Shown: positions 51,361-63,374, numbered from the stretch's first letter. The stretch is DNA of 64,000 nucleotides from Geothrix sp. (GCF_030219325.1 NZ_CP126625.1:794857-858856), one strand, 5' to 3'. Numbers and translations are program-made. Notes: generated by a model not told the origin, from the sequence alone.

Positions 51361-52719
51361 TCAGTCCACCTTCGGCAGGTGGCGCAGGGACTCCTGGATG
51401 GCTTCGGCGGGGTACTCGTAGTCCTCCAGGCCGCCGGAGAAGTAGCGGTCGTACGAGGCCATGTCGAAGTGGCCGTGGCCGGTGAGGTTGAAGAGGATGG
51501 TCTTCGGCTCGCCGCTCTCCTTGCAGCGCAGCGCCTCGTCGATGGCGGCGCGGATGGCGTGGCAGGATTCCGGGGCCGGGATGATGCCTTCGGCCTTGGC
51601 GAACAGCACGCCGGCCTCGAAGGTGGCCACCTGGGGCACGGCCACGGCCTCCATGAGGCCCTCGTGCACGAGCTGCGAAATCAGGGGGCTGTCCCCGTGG
51701 TAGCGCAGGCCGCCGGCGTGGATGCCCGGAGGCATGAAGTCGTGGCCCAGGGTGTACATCATCATGATGGGGGTGTAGCCCGAGGCGTCGCCGTAGTCGT
51801 AGGCGTAGGCGCCCTTGGTGAGGGTGGGGCAGCTGGTGGGCTCCACGGCCACCAGCCTCAGGTTGGGGGTCTTCCCGCAGGCCTTGTCCGCCAGGAAGGG
51901 CAGGGCGATGCCGCCAAACGACGAGCCGCCGCCGCAGGGGCCGAAGATCACGTCCGGCCAGTCGCCGGCTTTCTCGAACTGCTTCTTGGCCTCCAGGCCG
52001 ATGATCGTCTGGTGCAGCAGCACGTGGTTGAGCACGGAACCCAGGCAGTAGTTGGTGTCGGGGCGCCCGGCGGCCTCCTCGACCGCCTCGGAGATGGCGA
52101 TGCCCAGGGAGCCCTGGCTGTCCGGGTGGGCGGCCAGGATGCCGCGCCCGGCCTGGGTGCGGTCCGTGGGGCTGGCCAGCACCTCGGCACCCCAGGTCTG
52201 CATCATGGAGCGGCGGAAGGGCTTCTGCTGGTAGCTCACCTTCACCATGTAGACCCGCACGTCGAGGCCGAACATCTGGCCGGCGAAGGCCATGGAGGAT
52301 CCCCACTGGCCAGCCCCGGTCTCGGTGGTCAGCCGCTTGATGCCGACCTGCCTGTTGTAGAAGGCCTGCGGCACGGCGGTGTTCGGCTTGTGGGAACCGG
52401 CGGGCGAAACGCCCTCATTTTTGTAGTAGATCTTGGCGGGGGTTCCGAGGGCCTGCTCCAGGCGGACGGCCCGCATCAGCGGCGAGGGCCGCCACAGCCG
52501 GTAGATCTCGCGCACCTCGTCGGGAATGGGGATCCAGCGTTCCCCCGACATCTCCTGCTCGAGGATGGGGCCGGGAAAGATCGCCAGCATCTGCTCGGGG
52601 CCGACGGGCTTGCCGTCCGGTCCCAGCGGCGGCAGGGGCGGGTTGGGCATGTCCGCGACCACGTTGTACCAGTGCGTCGGGATCTCATGCTGCTCGAGGA
52701 CGAATCGAGTGGCTTGCAC
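51361..52719 (-). CDS. trpB: TrpB2-type tryptophan synthase beta chain
   Basis: A 452-aa PLP enzyme of the TrpB2 subfamily. TrpB2 carries an N-terminal extension and works without a tight TrpA. Marker blocks are [15 protein letters not shown], the PLP lysine K111 in [33 protein letters not shown] and [13 protein letters not shown]. It joins indole and serine to form tryptophan. No other trp gene is nearby, which is typical for stand-alone trpB2. Confidence 0.92.
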   Translation of the reverse strand: MQATRFVLEQHEIPTHWYNVVADMPNPPLPPLGPDGKPVGPEQMLAIFPGPILEQEMSGERWIPIPDEVREIYRLWRPSPLMRAVRLEQALGTPAKIYYKNEGVSPAGSHKPNTAVPQAFYNRQVGIKRLTTETGAGQWGSSMAFAGQMFGLDVRVYMVKVSYQQKPFRRSMMQTWGAEVLASPTDRTQAGRGILAAHPDSQGSLGIAISEAVEEAAGRPDTNYCLGSVLNHVLLHQTIIGLEAKKQFEKAGDWPDVIFGPCGGGSSFGGIALPFLADKACGKTPNLRLVAVEPTSCPTLTKGAYAYDYGDASGYTPIMMMYTLGHDFMPPGIHAGGLRYHGDSPLISQLVHEGLMEAVAVPQVATFEAGVLFAKAEGIIPAPESCHAIRAAIDEALRCKESGEPKTILFNLTGHGHFDMASYDRYFSGGLEDYEYPAEAIQESLRHLPKVD

Positions 52720-52782
52720 GGCGGACTCCTGGGCTGGGGAAGTCGGCCATTCTAGCGCGTCCCGCCCCGGGGTGGCCCGCGC

Positions 52783-53352
52783 CTATTCGTCCCGGCGGGG
52801 CAGCAGCAGGCTGCGCTGGACGCGCTCGAGGTTGCCGTGGATGCGGACGATCTTCCAGGCCAGCACCATGGCGTAGCCCAGCCAGACCCAGAGCAGGCGC
52901 GGATCCACGGGGGTGCGCTTGAGCAGGTCGGTGCCCATGTCCAGGCGCAGGCCCTGGAGGTACCACACCACGACGCCGAAGGCGATGATGAGGTAGCCCC
53001 AGCGGATCCAGTAGGGTCGCAGGCCCTCCTTCACCTTCCAGCGCAGGAGCAGCCAGCGGTCGAAGCGGTCGGTCTTCTCCTCGGCGAAGTGCAGGGCCAG
53101 CAGCTGATCCACCAGGGGGGCGTAGCGGTGGACCTTCAGCTCCTGGATCTCCTCCTCACCGTTCACCTTGCGCAGGAAGGCCGAGCGGATCTTCCCGATG
53201 CACTCCTCCCAGGGGGCCTCCTCCCGCTGCAGCGAGAGGTGCAGGCGCACGATCCCCACCCAGAGCAGGGCCTGGGCCAGGAGCACCACCCACAGGGACC
53301 AGCCCTGCCAGCCCTGGGTGCGGACGAGTTCGAGGAAGCGGGCGAGATCCAT
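52783..53352 (-). CDS. Membrane protein of unknown function
   Basis: A 189-aa protein with three hydrophobic spans (about 18-38, 118-135, 150-170) and a cytoplasmic Glu/Lys-rich loop between (VNGEEEIQELKVHRYAP). No family recognised. It lies 13 bp downstream of the exonuclease gene and is likely co-transcribed with it. Confidence 0.6.
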   Translation of the reverse strand: MDLARFLELVRTQGWQGWSLWVVLLAQALLWVGIVRLHLSLQREEAPWEECIGKIRSAFLRKVNGEEEIQELKVHRYAPLVDQLLALHFAEEKTDRFDRWLLLRWKVKEGLRPYWIRWGYLIIAFGVVVWYLQGLRLDMGTDLLKRTPVDPRLLWVWLGYAMVLAWKIVRIHGNLERVQRSLLLPRRDE

Positions 53353-53365
53353 GGGGTGTCAGTCC

Positions 53366-54004
53366 TCAGACCTTGTTCCAGGGCACTTCGCCGATGGCGA
53401 GGAAGGCCTCGCCGTCCAGGCCCTGGTCCTCCGCGCGCTGGAGCAGGTGCTGCAGGGCCTCGGAGGTGGCCTCGGCATCCTGGAGGGCCCGGTGGGCGCG
53501 GGTGTTGGTGATGCCGAGGAACGCGCACAGCTCGGCGAGGCCGCGGCGGGGCAGCTCGGGGATGAGCTTCTTGGCCAGCAGGCGGGTGCAGATCAGGCGA
53601 TGCCGGCGCCACACGCCCTCGGGCAGCCAGGCCTTGAGGAAGCTGCCGTCATAGGGGGCGTGGTGGGCCACCCAGACGCGGCCTTCCAGCTTCGGGGCCA
53701 GCTTCAGGGCCACCTGCTCCCAGGGCGGCGCGCCCGCCAGCATGGGCAGGCTGATGCCCGTGAGGCGCTGGATCTCCTCGGGCAGGAAACCCTGGATGGA
53801 GGCCAGGCTCGACCAGCGGTCCTCCACCACCCGGCCGGACAGCCGCACCAGGCCCACTTCCGTGATCTCCGAGGGCTGGAGGAAACGCCCGTCCTTGCCC
53901 CAGCGGGCCTTGGGGCTGCCGCCGGTGGTCTCCAGGTCCAGCACCGCGAATCGCAACTCCCGCAGGGCGGGCGAGCCGGATTCGAGGAGCGGCTGCTGGT
54001 TCAT
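53366..54004 (-). CDS. DEDDh 3'-5' exonuclease (DnaQ-like)
   Basis: A 212-aa protein with exonuclease motif I FAVLDLETTGG, motif II around VAHHAPYDGSFLKAWL and motif III AHRALQDAEATSEAL. This is the DEDDh set of DNA polymerase III epsilon/exonuclease-X-type proteins. An insertion after motif I (SPKARWGKDGRFLQPSE) is unusual. Start ATG 54004 overlaps the zinc-ribbon gene stop (ATGA). The in vivo substrate is unknown, probably DNA repair or RNA trimming. Confidence 0.85.
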   Translation of the reverse strand: MNQQPLLESGSPALRELRFAVLDLETTGGSPKARWGKDGRFLQPSEITEVGLVRLSGRVVEDRWSSLASIQGFLPEEIQRLTGISLPMLAGAPPWEQVALKLAPKLEGRVWVAHHAPYDGSFLKAWLPEGVWRRHRLICTRLLAKKLIPELPRRGLAELCAFLGITNTRAHRALQDAEATSEALQHLLQRAEDQGLDGEAFLAIGEVPWNKV

Positions 54005-54423
54005 GCGCTGACCAGCGTCTTGAGCCCGTCCTTGAACAGCACGTCCACCTTCTTGCCCATCTTCCGCTGCACGCGGCCCAGGCCGAAGGTGGGGTGGTCC
54101 ATCCAGGCGCCCTCCTCCCAGGGTTCGGAGACGCGGTAGGGACGGGCCTTGGCGCCGCCCTGTTCCTGGCTCAGGACCTGCTGGAACTGGGACACGAGCG
54201 AACCCGGGCGGGGACCGCCGGCCTTGGCGGCGGCGGGGATGCGCGGGGCGCGGGGCAGGGGTTCGGGCTTGGCCACCCGGAACTTGTGGACCGAGCGGCA
54301 GTTCCCGCAGATGAGCCGGTCGGGCACGCCATTGGTGACGGTCAGCACCTGGTGCCGGGTCTCGCCGCCACAGCGCCCGCAAGGCGCGTCCACATCCTGG
54401 CCAGCGTAGTAGGTCTTCTGCAT
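54001..54423 (-). CDS. Small zinc-ribbon protein
   Basis: A 140-aa protein. A rubredoxin-like ribbon (CGRCGG at 15-20 and CGNCRS at about 39-44) is followed by a Pro/Ala linker and a C-terminal segment with WMDHPTFGLGRVQRKMGKKVDVLF, which looks like a CarD/Tudor-like strand set. No family assigned. It is translationally coupled to the exonuclease gene, which suggests a nucleic-acid role. Confidence 0.6.
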   Translation of the reverse strand: MQKTYYAGQDVDAPCGRCGGETRHQVLTVTNGVPDRLICGNCRSVHKFRVAKPEPLPRAPRIPAAAKAGGPRPGSLVSQFQQVLSQEQGGAKARPYRVSEPWEEGAWMDHPTFGLGRVQRKMGKKVDVLFKDGLKTLVSA

Positions 54424-54477
54424 GTTCCCAGCCTAGCATCCGCCGTTGCCCCGGGGAGGTGCCCCTTCTCCGGCCGC

Positions 54478-55850
54478 CTAGGGGTTGACCGCCGTCACGA
54501 GCTCGCCCTTCGCGTCCAGTCCCGCGAAGGTGTAGCCCTCGGCCCGCAGCTTCGGAATCAGGACGGGCAGCACCTTTCCTGCCCGGTCATGGATGTCGTG
54601 GAAGAGGATGATGCCGCGCCGCTCGTGGGCGATGACCTTCAGCACGCGGTCGGCGACGGAGCTGGGCACGGGATCCGCCCAGTCCAGGCTGTCGATGTTC
54701 CAGAGGACGGACCGCAGGTGGAAGGGCGTCAGGGCCTGGAGCTGCAGGGGCGTGCGCGCGCCGTAGGGGAAGCGGAAGAGCTGGCTGTGCGCCCCGGGGA
54801 TGGCCTGCAGCAGCTGGTCGGTCTCGCGGATCTCCAGGTCCAGGGGAGCGCCGGTCTCCTTGCTCAGCTGGGCGTGGCTGTAGCTGTGGTTCCCCACCAC
54901 GAACCCCTCATGCGCCAGTTCCGCGGTGAGGGGGGCGAGGTGCCCCAGGCGGACCTGCCCCGAGGCGTCCTGGGTGCCCAGGTTGCGTCCCACCTGGAAG
55001 AAAAGGGCCGGCACGCGCTGCTGCTTGAGGATGGCCATGATCTCGGCGGTGTAGAGGCGATGGGGGCCGTCGTCGAAGCTGAGGATCAGCACCTTGTCCG
55101 GGAGTTCCGTGCCGAAGAGCTCCTTCGGGCCGCCAGCCGCAGGGCCCGGCCCGGGCAGAGGGGTGGGTTCGACGCCGTGGGGCAGGAGGTCGGCCACGGA
55201 GACCCGGTGGCGGAGCTCCGTGACGTAGGCATCCCATCGTTCCCGCCGCCCCCCGGTGGCCGGCTGGCCCGGCGCTCCGAAGACCCCGCGGTATTCGGCG
55301 TCCACCTCGCGCTCCAGGTGATCGAGGGTGGCGAGATCCCGAGTGAGTCGCGCCTGCAGCGCCAGTCCCCCGGTGGAGCCGTCCTGGCCGAGGCCGTGCA
55401 GGAGGAGGCGCAGGGTATCGCGGAAGGCCAGCCGATCCAGATCGAGCAGCTCTGGATCCCCTTCCATCCAGTCGAGGAGGGTTCGGATCCTGGGGTCCCG
55501 GTCGGCCGCTGGCTGGGCCGAGAGCTTCGCCAGCGTCAGGTTGATCTGGTGGACGAGGTCCCGCCGGTCATGGTGGAGACGGTGGCCGGCATCCAGGGCC
55601 CGGGTGAGATCCCTCCCCTTGAGGCTGGCTTCATTGGCGAAGAGCAGCACGAGCTGGCGGTGCAGGCGGAGGTCCGATCGCAGGGCCTCCAGCAGGGGAT
55701 CGCCTTTCCACGCAGGGCCAGGGGGGGCGGCGAGGGCCGCCGCAGCGGCCTCCGGGGCCTGCACCGGGCCGTGTCCGGGGAGGTGCCGCAGCGTGAGCAT
55801 TCCCGCGCCGGCCAAGGCCAGGGCCAGACCCCACGCGAGAGGTCGGCGCA

Positions 55851-55851
<1 letters not shown>
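54478..55851 (-). CDS. Polysaccharide deacetylase (NodB homology)
   Basis: A 457-aa exported protein. A signal anchor (RPLAWGLALALAGAGML) is followed by a long helical region (30-250) and the NodB domain: motif 1 LSFDDGPHRLYTA, motif 2 NHSYSHAQ, motif 3 RFPYGARTP, motif 4 LFHDIHDRAG. It is a predicted metal-dependent deacetylase of envelope polysaccharide or peptidoglycan. ATG 55851 overlaps the valS stop (ATGA). Confidence 0.82.
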
Positions 55852-58469
<2,618 letters not shown>

Positions 58470-58497
58470 GTGCTTCCTTCGCCTTGGCATTTACCGG

Positions 58498-58524
58498 CTC
58501 GAAATCGGCTGCGCCGATTTCGAG
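58498..58524 (-). promoter_or_regulatory. Strong hairpin in the valS leader
   Basis: A perfect 12-bp stem CTCGAAATCGGC / GCCGATTTCGAG with a 3-nt loop lies 28 bp before the valS start. It has neither a T-tract nor T-box motifs. It could be an mRNA stability or translation element. The rest of the 212-bp gap up to the cytochrome gene shows no gene. Confidence 0.4.
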
Positions 58525-58681
58525 TGATAGAACGGCACTTCCTTGGAACACCCAGTCCAATGGATCAGTTTACCCGTGGAAGCAGGACGCTTCCAGGCTG
58601 AGACTGCAGAGGTGACGCCGAGGTCCGGTGGAATGCGATACGATGATCGCCATTCGCCCCGGAGGCGGGACGGGAGGGCAC

Positions 58682-59041
58682 ATGCGTCTGGTTCGGATCC
58701 TGGCACTGGGGCTGCTGAGCTGCTTGGCGGTGGGGGTTCGGGCGGCCGAGGACAAGCCCCTGCCGGCGCCCCACGTCAAGGCCAAGCTCATCTGCCATGA
58801 CTGCCATCAGAAGGAGAAGCCCACCACGGCGGCCGTGCCGGATGAGGCCTGCATGATCTGCCACGGCGACTACCCGGCCATGAAGGCCCTGACGAAGGAT
58901 GCCAAGCCGAACCCCCACGACCCGCCCCGGACCGAGGTCCACGCTTCCATTACTTGCACCGACTGCCACCGCCAGCACAAGCCGCCGGTGGTGAAGTGCC
59001 TGGAATGCCACGAGGGGAAGTTCGCCTTCAAGATCAAGTAA
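58682..59041 (+). CDS. Small tetraheme c-type cytochrome
   Basis: A 119-aa exported cytochrome. A signal peptide (1-21, MRLVRILALGLLSCLAVGVR) is followed by four CXXCH sites: CHDCH (38-42), CMICH (57-61), CTDCH (92-96), CLECH (106-110), with additional His residues as likely distal ligands. Size and spacing fit periplasmic small tetraheme cytochromes that shuttle electrons to the outer membrane. GGAGGG precedes ATG 58682. An upstream start would bury the signal peptide. Confidence 0.88.
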   Translation: MRLVRILALGLLSCLAVGVRAAEDKPLPAPHVKAKLICHDCHQKEKPTTAAVPDEACMICHGDYPAMKALTKDAKPNPHDPPRTEVHASITCTDCHRQHKPPVVKCLECHEGKFAFKIK

Positions 59042-59073
59042 GCAGCCGAGCATGACAGGATGAGAGGTCTCCT

Positions 59074-59820
59074 GTGGGTGGCCGCATGTCCAATCCAGTC
59101 TTGATCCTCGCCTCGGCCCTGGTCCTCGGTGCCGGGCCCATCCGCGCGGCGCTGCCCGTGGAGGGGCTCGTCCTGCCCTTCCGTCAGGTGGAGGTCGCGG
59201 CGCCGGTGTCGAGCCGCATCACGGACATGAAGGTGAAGGAGGGCGAGGCCGTGAAGGAGGGCCAGCCTCTGGCCCTCCTCTATGGGAGGCTGGAGGAGCT
59301 GGAGGCCCAGCGGGCCAAGGTCCTGCTGGAACGGCGGGAATTCGAGGCCAAGGGGGCCCGGAAGCTCTACGAGAGCCGCGTCATCCCCGAGGCCAGGGCC
59401 CTGGAAGCGCGCATCGACCTGGATCTGGCCCGGCTGCAGTACGAGACCGCGGCCGAGCAGGTGCGACTCCGGACGGTGTTCGCCCCCATGGACGGCATCG
59501 TGGTGACGCGCGCTCATGACGCCGGCGAGACCGTCACCACCGCCCAGCCCCTGTTCAGGATCCTGGATCTCAGCAAGGTGGTGGTCCAGATCGAGGTGGA
59601 GCCGAGGCAGCTGACCGCCCTGGCGCCGGGGCACCGGGTCCGGGTCTCTTTCCCCCTGGCGGTCCAGCCCATCCTCGCCGAGGGCGAGGTGGTCCTCGTG
59701 GACCCCTGTGCGGATGCCCAGGGGCGGGTGCGCGTGAAGGTGGTGGTGGAGAATCCGGAGCGCCGGATCCGATCAGGCATCAAGGCCCTGGTGGATCTGC
59801 CCGGCCCGGCTCAGCCCTGA
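59074..59820 (+). CDS. HlyD/RND-type periplasmic adaptor protein
   Basis: A 248-aa membrane-fusion-type protein. A signal peptide (about 1-26) is followed by a lipoyl-like half (FRQVEVAAPVSSRITDMKVKEGEAVKEGQPL), a short hairpin helix (50-100), the second lipoyl half (FAPMDGIVVTRAHDAGETVTTAQPLFRILDL) and a beta-barrel domain. Adaptors bridge inner and outer membrane. No transporter or OMP follows, so its partner is unknown. GTG 59074 has GAGAGG upstream. ATG 59086 is an alternative. Confidence 0.8.
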   Translation: MGGRMSNPVLILASALVLGAGPIRAALPVEGLVLPFRQVEVAAPVSSRITDMKVKEGEAVKEGQPLALLYGRLEELEAQRAKVLLERREFEAKGARKLYESRVIPEARALEARIDLDLARLQYETAAEQVRLRTVFAPMDGIVVTRAHDAGETVTTAQPLFRILDLSKVVVQIEVEPRQLTALAPGHRVRVSFPLAVQPILAEGEVVLVDPCADAQGRVRVKVVVENPERRIRSGIKALVDLPGPAQP

Positions 59821-61586
59821 AGGAACCGCTCGGGGTTGAAGCCGTTGACCATGGCCCCCCAGTGCCGCCCCCCGATGTGGATGGGCAGGGCCAGGTCGTT
59901 GAGGATCTCCCCGGTGTCGCGCATGTAGGTCTGGAAGAGGAAGGCCTCGGTGTTCCGCGCCCGCCGCTTCTCCGTTTCGACGGTGAAGTAGATCCGCTGG
60001 TGGCGGCTCTTCAGGACATCCGTCTTGGGATCGCCGGTCAGGGGCTCCGAGACGCCGGAGTGGTGGATGGCGAGGTACCCGTTGACGTCCAGGGCCACGG
60101 AGTAGATGGAACCCAGATCCCGGCGGGCCTCGTCGAAGAGGGGTTGGAGTTCCCGGCCGAAGACGGCGGCGTAGGAGGTCATGAACTTCTGGGGGTTCGT
60201 GTCGGGGACGGGCCGGTAGCTCTGGTCGAAGACCTCGACGCCCCGGGCCGCGAACTCCTGGATCCGGGCCTCCATGGCATCCCGCCAGCGGATGGTCCGC
60301 TGGATCACCGATTCGAGCTCGCCCGTGCCGGTGCGGAAGCGGGAGACCAGCTCCAGCAGCCGCTCCGTGGCGCGGTTCATGTCACCGGAGAATCGGGTGG
60401 ATTCCTGGAGACGGCCCTCGGCGGTTGCGCTGAGGCTCTGGATGTCCCGGGCCTGCTGATGGATCTCGATGCTGGTGCCGGAGATGCTGCCCACGGCCGA
60501 GGTGGCTCCCGTGAGCTGGGCGCTGTTCTCCTCGAAATCACGCACCAGCTTGGCGAAGTGCTCCGAGGCTCGGCCGAGGATGCCGGAAGTCCCCTGGAAA
60601 TCCACGGTGATCTCCTGGATCCCCTGGGAGGTCAGCTCCACCTCCTGGAGCATGTCGCCCAGGTTGCGGGAGATCTCCTCGGCGGCTTCGCCGACGTTGC
60701 CCGAAAGCTTCCGGACCTCCTCGGCCACCACCGCGAAGCCCTTCCCCGCCTCCCCCGCGTGGGCCGCCTCGATGGAGGCGTTGAGGGCCAGGAGCTTCGT
60801 CTGCTCCGAAACCCCCTCGATCAGCTGGACGACGTCGATGATGCGCTCCGACCGCTCATTCAGACGCACCACCAGCTCGGAGAACTCGGTCAGCCGCCGG
60901 TTCGTCGTGGCCATGGAGGCATCCGCCTCCAGCAGTTCGGTGCGGGTCATCCGGGCGGCTTCGAGGTTCTCCAGCGTGGAGGCGGTGATGTGGCCCGTGA
61001 CCTGGGCCACGTTGCCCACGGCCTCGGCCACGTCCTGGCTGGTCCGGGTGATGCGCTCCGACAGGGCCCCCTGGCGCTGGGCATCCACGGCGGAATCGGA
61101 GGCGAGCTTGGTGGTGCGGGTGGAGCCGACGGCGATGGACAGCCCCAGGCGCTTGGACGTGTCCAGGATGTCCCGGATCTCGCCGGCGAAGCGGTTGAAA
61201 CCGGCGGCCAGCCGGCCGATCTCGTCGTGGGTGTCGAGGCTGATGTCCTTCGAGAAGTCACCGCCCTGGATGATCCCGGTGATCTTCCGCAGGGGGACGG
61301 CCACGGACAGGTGGAAGGTGAGGAAGGCCCCCGCCGCGATGACCAGAGCCAGGACAGGGATGGCGATGGCCATGGACTCGGTCCGCGCCAGATGCTCGAG
61401 GGTGGCGGCATCCAGGCGGCCGGCAGCCGACAGGCTCGCCCGGAGGGTCCGCGTGACCTGCAGGGTGTACCCGCTCAGCACAAGGAGCATGAGGTAGATG
61501 GGCAGCATGCAGCCGAGGAGCTTCCGCAGAAGGGAGTTGAACAGGGCCTTCTCGCCCCACTGGTAGAGACCTTTGATCAGGTGCAT
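59811..61586 (-). CDS. Methyl-accepting chemotaxis protein with C-terminal sensor
   Basis: A 591-aa MCP. Two membrane spans (about 24-44 and 74-96) flank a very short periplasmic loop, followed by HAMP (~98-150) and the signalling hairpin with tip EGVSEQTKLLALNASIEAAHAGEAGKGFAVVAEEVRKLS (around 270-310). Instead of ending there, it continues with a soluble domain (about 430-591) ending HIGGRHWGAMVNGFNPERF, which looks like a PAS/Cache-type fold. The sensor is thus probably cytoplasmic. Its 3' end overlaps the adaptor gene by 10 bp tail to tail. Confidence 0.88.
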   Translation of the reverse strand: MHLIKGLYQWGEKALFNSLLRKLLGCMLPIYLMLLVLSGYTLQVTRTLRASLSAAGRLDAATLEHLARTESMAIAIPVLALVIAAGAFLTFHLSVAVPLRKITGIIQGGDFSKDISLDTHDEIGRLAAGFNRFAGEIRDILDTSKRLGLSIAVGSTRTTKLASDSAVDAQRQGALSERITRTSQDVAEAVGNVAQVTGHITASTLENLEAARMTRTELLEADASMATTNRRLTEFSELVVRLNERSERIIDVVQLIEGVSEQTKLLALNASIEAAHAGEAGKGFAVVAEEVRKLSGNVGEAAEEISRNLGDMLQEVELTSQGIQEITVDFQGTSGILGRASEHFAKLVRDFEENSAQLTGATSAVGSISGTSIEIHQQARDIQSLSATAEGRLQESTRFSGDMNRATERLLELVSRFRTGTGELESVIQRTIRWRDAMEARIQEFAARGVEVFDQSYRPVPDTNPQKFMTSYAAVFGRELQPLFDEARRDLGSIYSVALDVNGYLAIHHSGVSEPLTGDPKTDVLKSRHQRIYFTVETEKRRARNTEAFLFQTYMRDTGEILNDLALPIHIGGRHWGAMVNGFNPERFLQG

Positions 61587-61650
61587 GGGGAGCCCCCCGG
61601 TCCGCTCTGGCTGCCTCGGCTTTGCATGCCCATCCTCCGGGAACCCGGCC

Positions 61651-61677
61651 CCCTGGACGGACACAACCGTCCCAGGG
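61651..61677 (-). terminator. Hairpin between hemerythrin and MCP genes
   Basis: CCCTGG-ACGG (61651-61660) pairs with CCGT-CCCAGGG (61667-61677) around an ACACAA loop, with one bulged base. It lies in the 176-bp gap of two co-oriented genes. No T-tract, weak evidence for termination. Confidence 0.3.
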
Positions 61678-61762
61678 CCCAGCCCCACTCCCCTGGATCG
61701 GGAAGCGGCTGGCCTTGATTGAATCTGGATGGGTTCTGGTCCGCCGGACGCTGGTCAGGGCC

Positions 61763-62422
61763 CTAGTCGCTCGACATGCGGTCCCACATGTCCTCCCACT
61801 CCAGCTCGGTCCACCACTCCCGCTCGAGGCCCTGGCACGTGGTGCCGTAGGACGGGCACACCACGCAGCCATCGCCGCGGTGGACATCGGGATCCAGGGT
61901 GGGCGGGTAGCGTGAGATCAGGGCCAGACCCGCATCCCGGGCCGCGGCCTCCGCTTCGGTCATGGGCCGGGAGGGCAGCTCCTGGATGTGGAAGCGCCGC
62001 AGGCGCTCCTGGCCCTCGGGGAACAACACCGAGTTCTCGGCGTCGATGTGCCGCCAGAGGGAATGGCTGTAGTCCACGGCGAGGGCCTGCAGGCGGGTTC
62101 GATCCGGCCCGGACAGGGGGGAGCCGAAGAGGCCTTCCATGGCATCGAGCAGCCCGCCCATGCGCCGGTGCTCGCCAGTCAGGGCGGCGATGGGGCCGCG
62201 CTCCAGGGGAAGTTCCGCCTTCTCCGACAGGGCCCGGAAGAGGACGACCTCCTCCTTGTCGTGGTGGAAGTCCCCGGCGTAGCGCCGGAAGAAGGCCAGG
62301 AACCGGACGCCATCCTCGGGATCGCCCTGGTCCGCCAGACGGGCCGCGACGAAGGTGCGGAGGGAGCCCACCACCTGCTCGATGAGTTCGTGTTCCTGTC
62401 GGAGGTCCTCGATGAGCTGCAT
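61763..62422 (-). CDS. Hemerythrin-domain protein with Cys-rich tail
   Basis: A 219-aa protein. A hemerythrin HHE four-helix bundle (about 1-150) offers di-iron ligands in RQEHELIEQ, DFHHDKEEVVLF, TGEHRRMG and WRHIDAENSVLFP. The C-terminal tail (185-205) carries GCVVCPSYGTTCQG with three Cys. It begins 4 bp after the bioB stop, so it is translated with bioB. Oxygen or NO sensing, or iron delivery to bioB-like Fe-S proteins, is conceivable. Confidence 0.85.
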   Translation of the reverse strand: MQLIEDLRQEHELIEQVVGSLRTFVAARLADQGDPEDGVRFLAFFRRYAGDFHHDKEEVVLFRALSEKAELPLERGPIAALTGEHRRMGGLLDAMEGLFGSPLSGPDRTRLQALAVDYSHSLWRHIDAENSVLFPEGQERLRRFHIQELPSRPMTEAEAAARDAGLALISRYPPTLDPDVHRGDGCVVCPSYGTTCQGLEREWWTELEWEDMWDRMSSD

Positions 62423-62426
62423 GGGA

Positions 62427-63374
62427 TCAGACCCTCGCCGGGGCGCCTTCCACCCGCATGCCCAGCGCGTTCAGCAGCCAGTGGTCGTGGTTGCCGCCGG
62501 GGTTGGGCGTGGTGAGGAGCTTCTCGCCGGTGAAGATGCTGTTGGCGCCCGCGAAGAAGCACAGCGCCTGCAGCTCGTCGCTCATCTGGGTGCGGCCGGC
62601 GCTGAGGCGGATGCGGCTCTTGGGGAAGAGGATGCGGGCCGTGGCGATCATGCGCACCAGCTCCAGCGGGGGCAGGGGATCCACGTTCGCCAGCGGCGTG
62701 CCGTCCACGGCCACGAACTGGTTGATGGGGATGCTCTCCGGCGCGGGATCCAGCTCCGTCAGCTCCTGCAGGAAGTGGATGCGCTGGTCGATGGTCTCGC
62801 CCATGCCCACGATGCCGCCGGAGCAGACTTCCAGGCCCGCGGCGCGCACGGCGGCGATGGTCTCCAGGCGTTCGTCGAACTTGCGGGTGTGGATGATCGT
62901 TTCGTAGAAGTCGCGGCTGGAGTCGATGTTGTGGTTGTAGACCTGGCAGCCGGCGGCCTTCAGGCGCTTGGCTTGCGGCTCATTCAGCATGCCGAGGGTG
63001 ACGCAGACCTCCATGCCCAGGCTGGAAACGCCCTGCACCATCTCCAGCACGGCGTCGAAGTTGGCGTCGTCCTTCACCTCGCGCCAGGCGGCGCCCATGC
63101 AGTAGCGGGTGGAGCCGTTGGCCTTCGCCTCGGCGGCCCCTGCCAGCACCTTTTCCACGTCCTTGAGGGGCTCGACCTTCAAGGACGTGTTGTAGCGGGC
63201 GCTCTGGGGGCAGTAGGCGCAGTCCTCGGGGCAGGCGCCGGTCTTGATGGAATCCAGGGTGCAGAACTGGATCTCCTCCGCGTTCCAGTGCTGCCGGTGG
63301 GCCGTGGCCGCCCGATAGAGCAGCTCGGGCACGGGCAGATCGTGGATGGCGCGGATGTCGGAGGCAGAGGACAT
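62427..63374 (-). CDS. bioB: Biotin synthase
   Basis: A 315-aa radical SAM enzyme that inserts sulfur into dethiobiotin. The radical SAM cluster motif GACPEDCAYCPQS supplies C48, C52 and C55. MGAAWREVKDDANF, NHNIDSSRDFYETI and GGIVGMGETIDQR are BioB-typical, and SAGRTQMSDELQALCFFAGANSIF carries the second-cluster region. It is upstream of the hemerythrin gene. No other bio genes are in the window. Confidence 0.96.
   Translation of the reverse strand: MSSASDIRAIHDLPVPELLYRAATAHRQHWNAEEIQFCTLDSIKTGACPEDCAYCPQSARYNTSLKVEPLKDVEKVLAGAAEAKANGSTRYCMGAAWREVKDDANFDAVLEMVQGVSSLGMEVCVTLGMLNEPQAKRLKAAGCQVYNHNIDSSRDFYETIIHTRKFDERLETIAAVRAAGLEVCSGGIVGMGETIDQRIHFLQELTELDPAPESIPINQFVAVDGTPLANVDPLPPLELVRMIATARILFPKSRIRLSAGRTQMSDELQALCFFAGANSIFTGEKLLTTPNPGGNHDHWLLNALGMRVEGAPARV

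Noticed and set aside
58470-58681. T-box leader for valS
   Set aside because: No T-box core or antiterminator motif and no T-tract. Only one simple hairpin is present.
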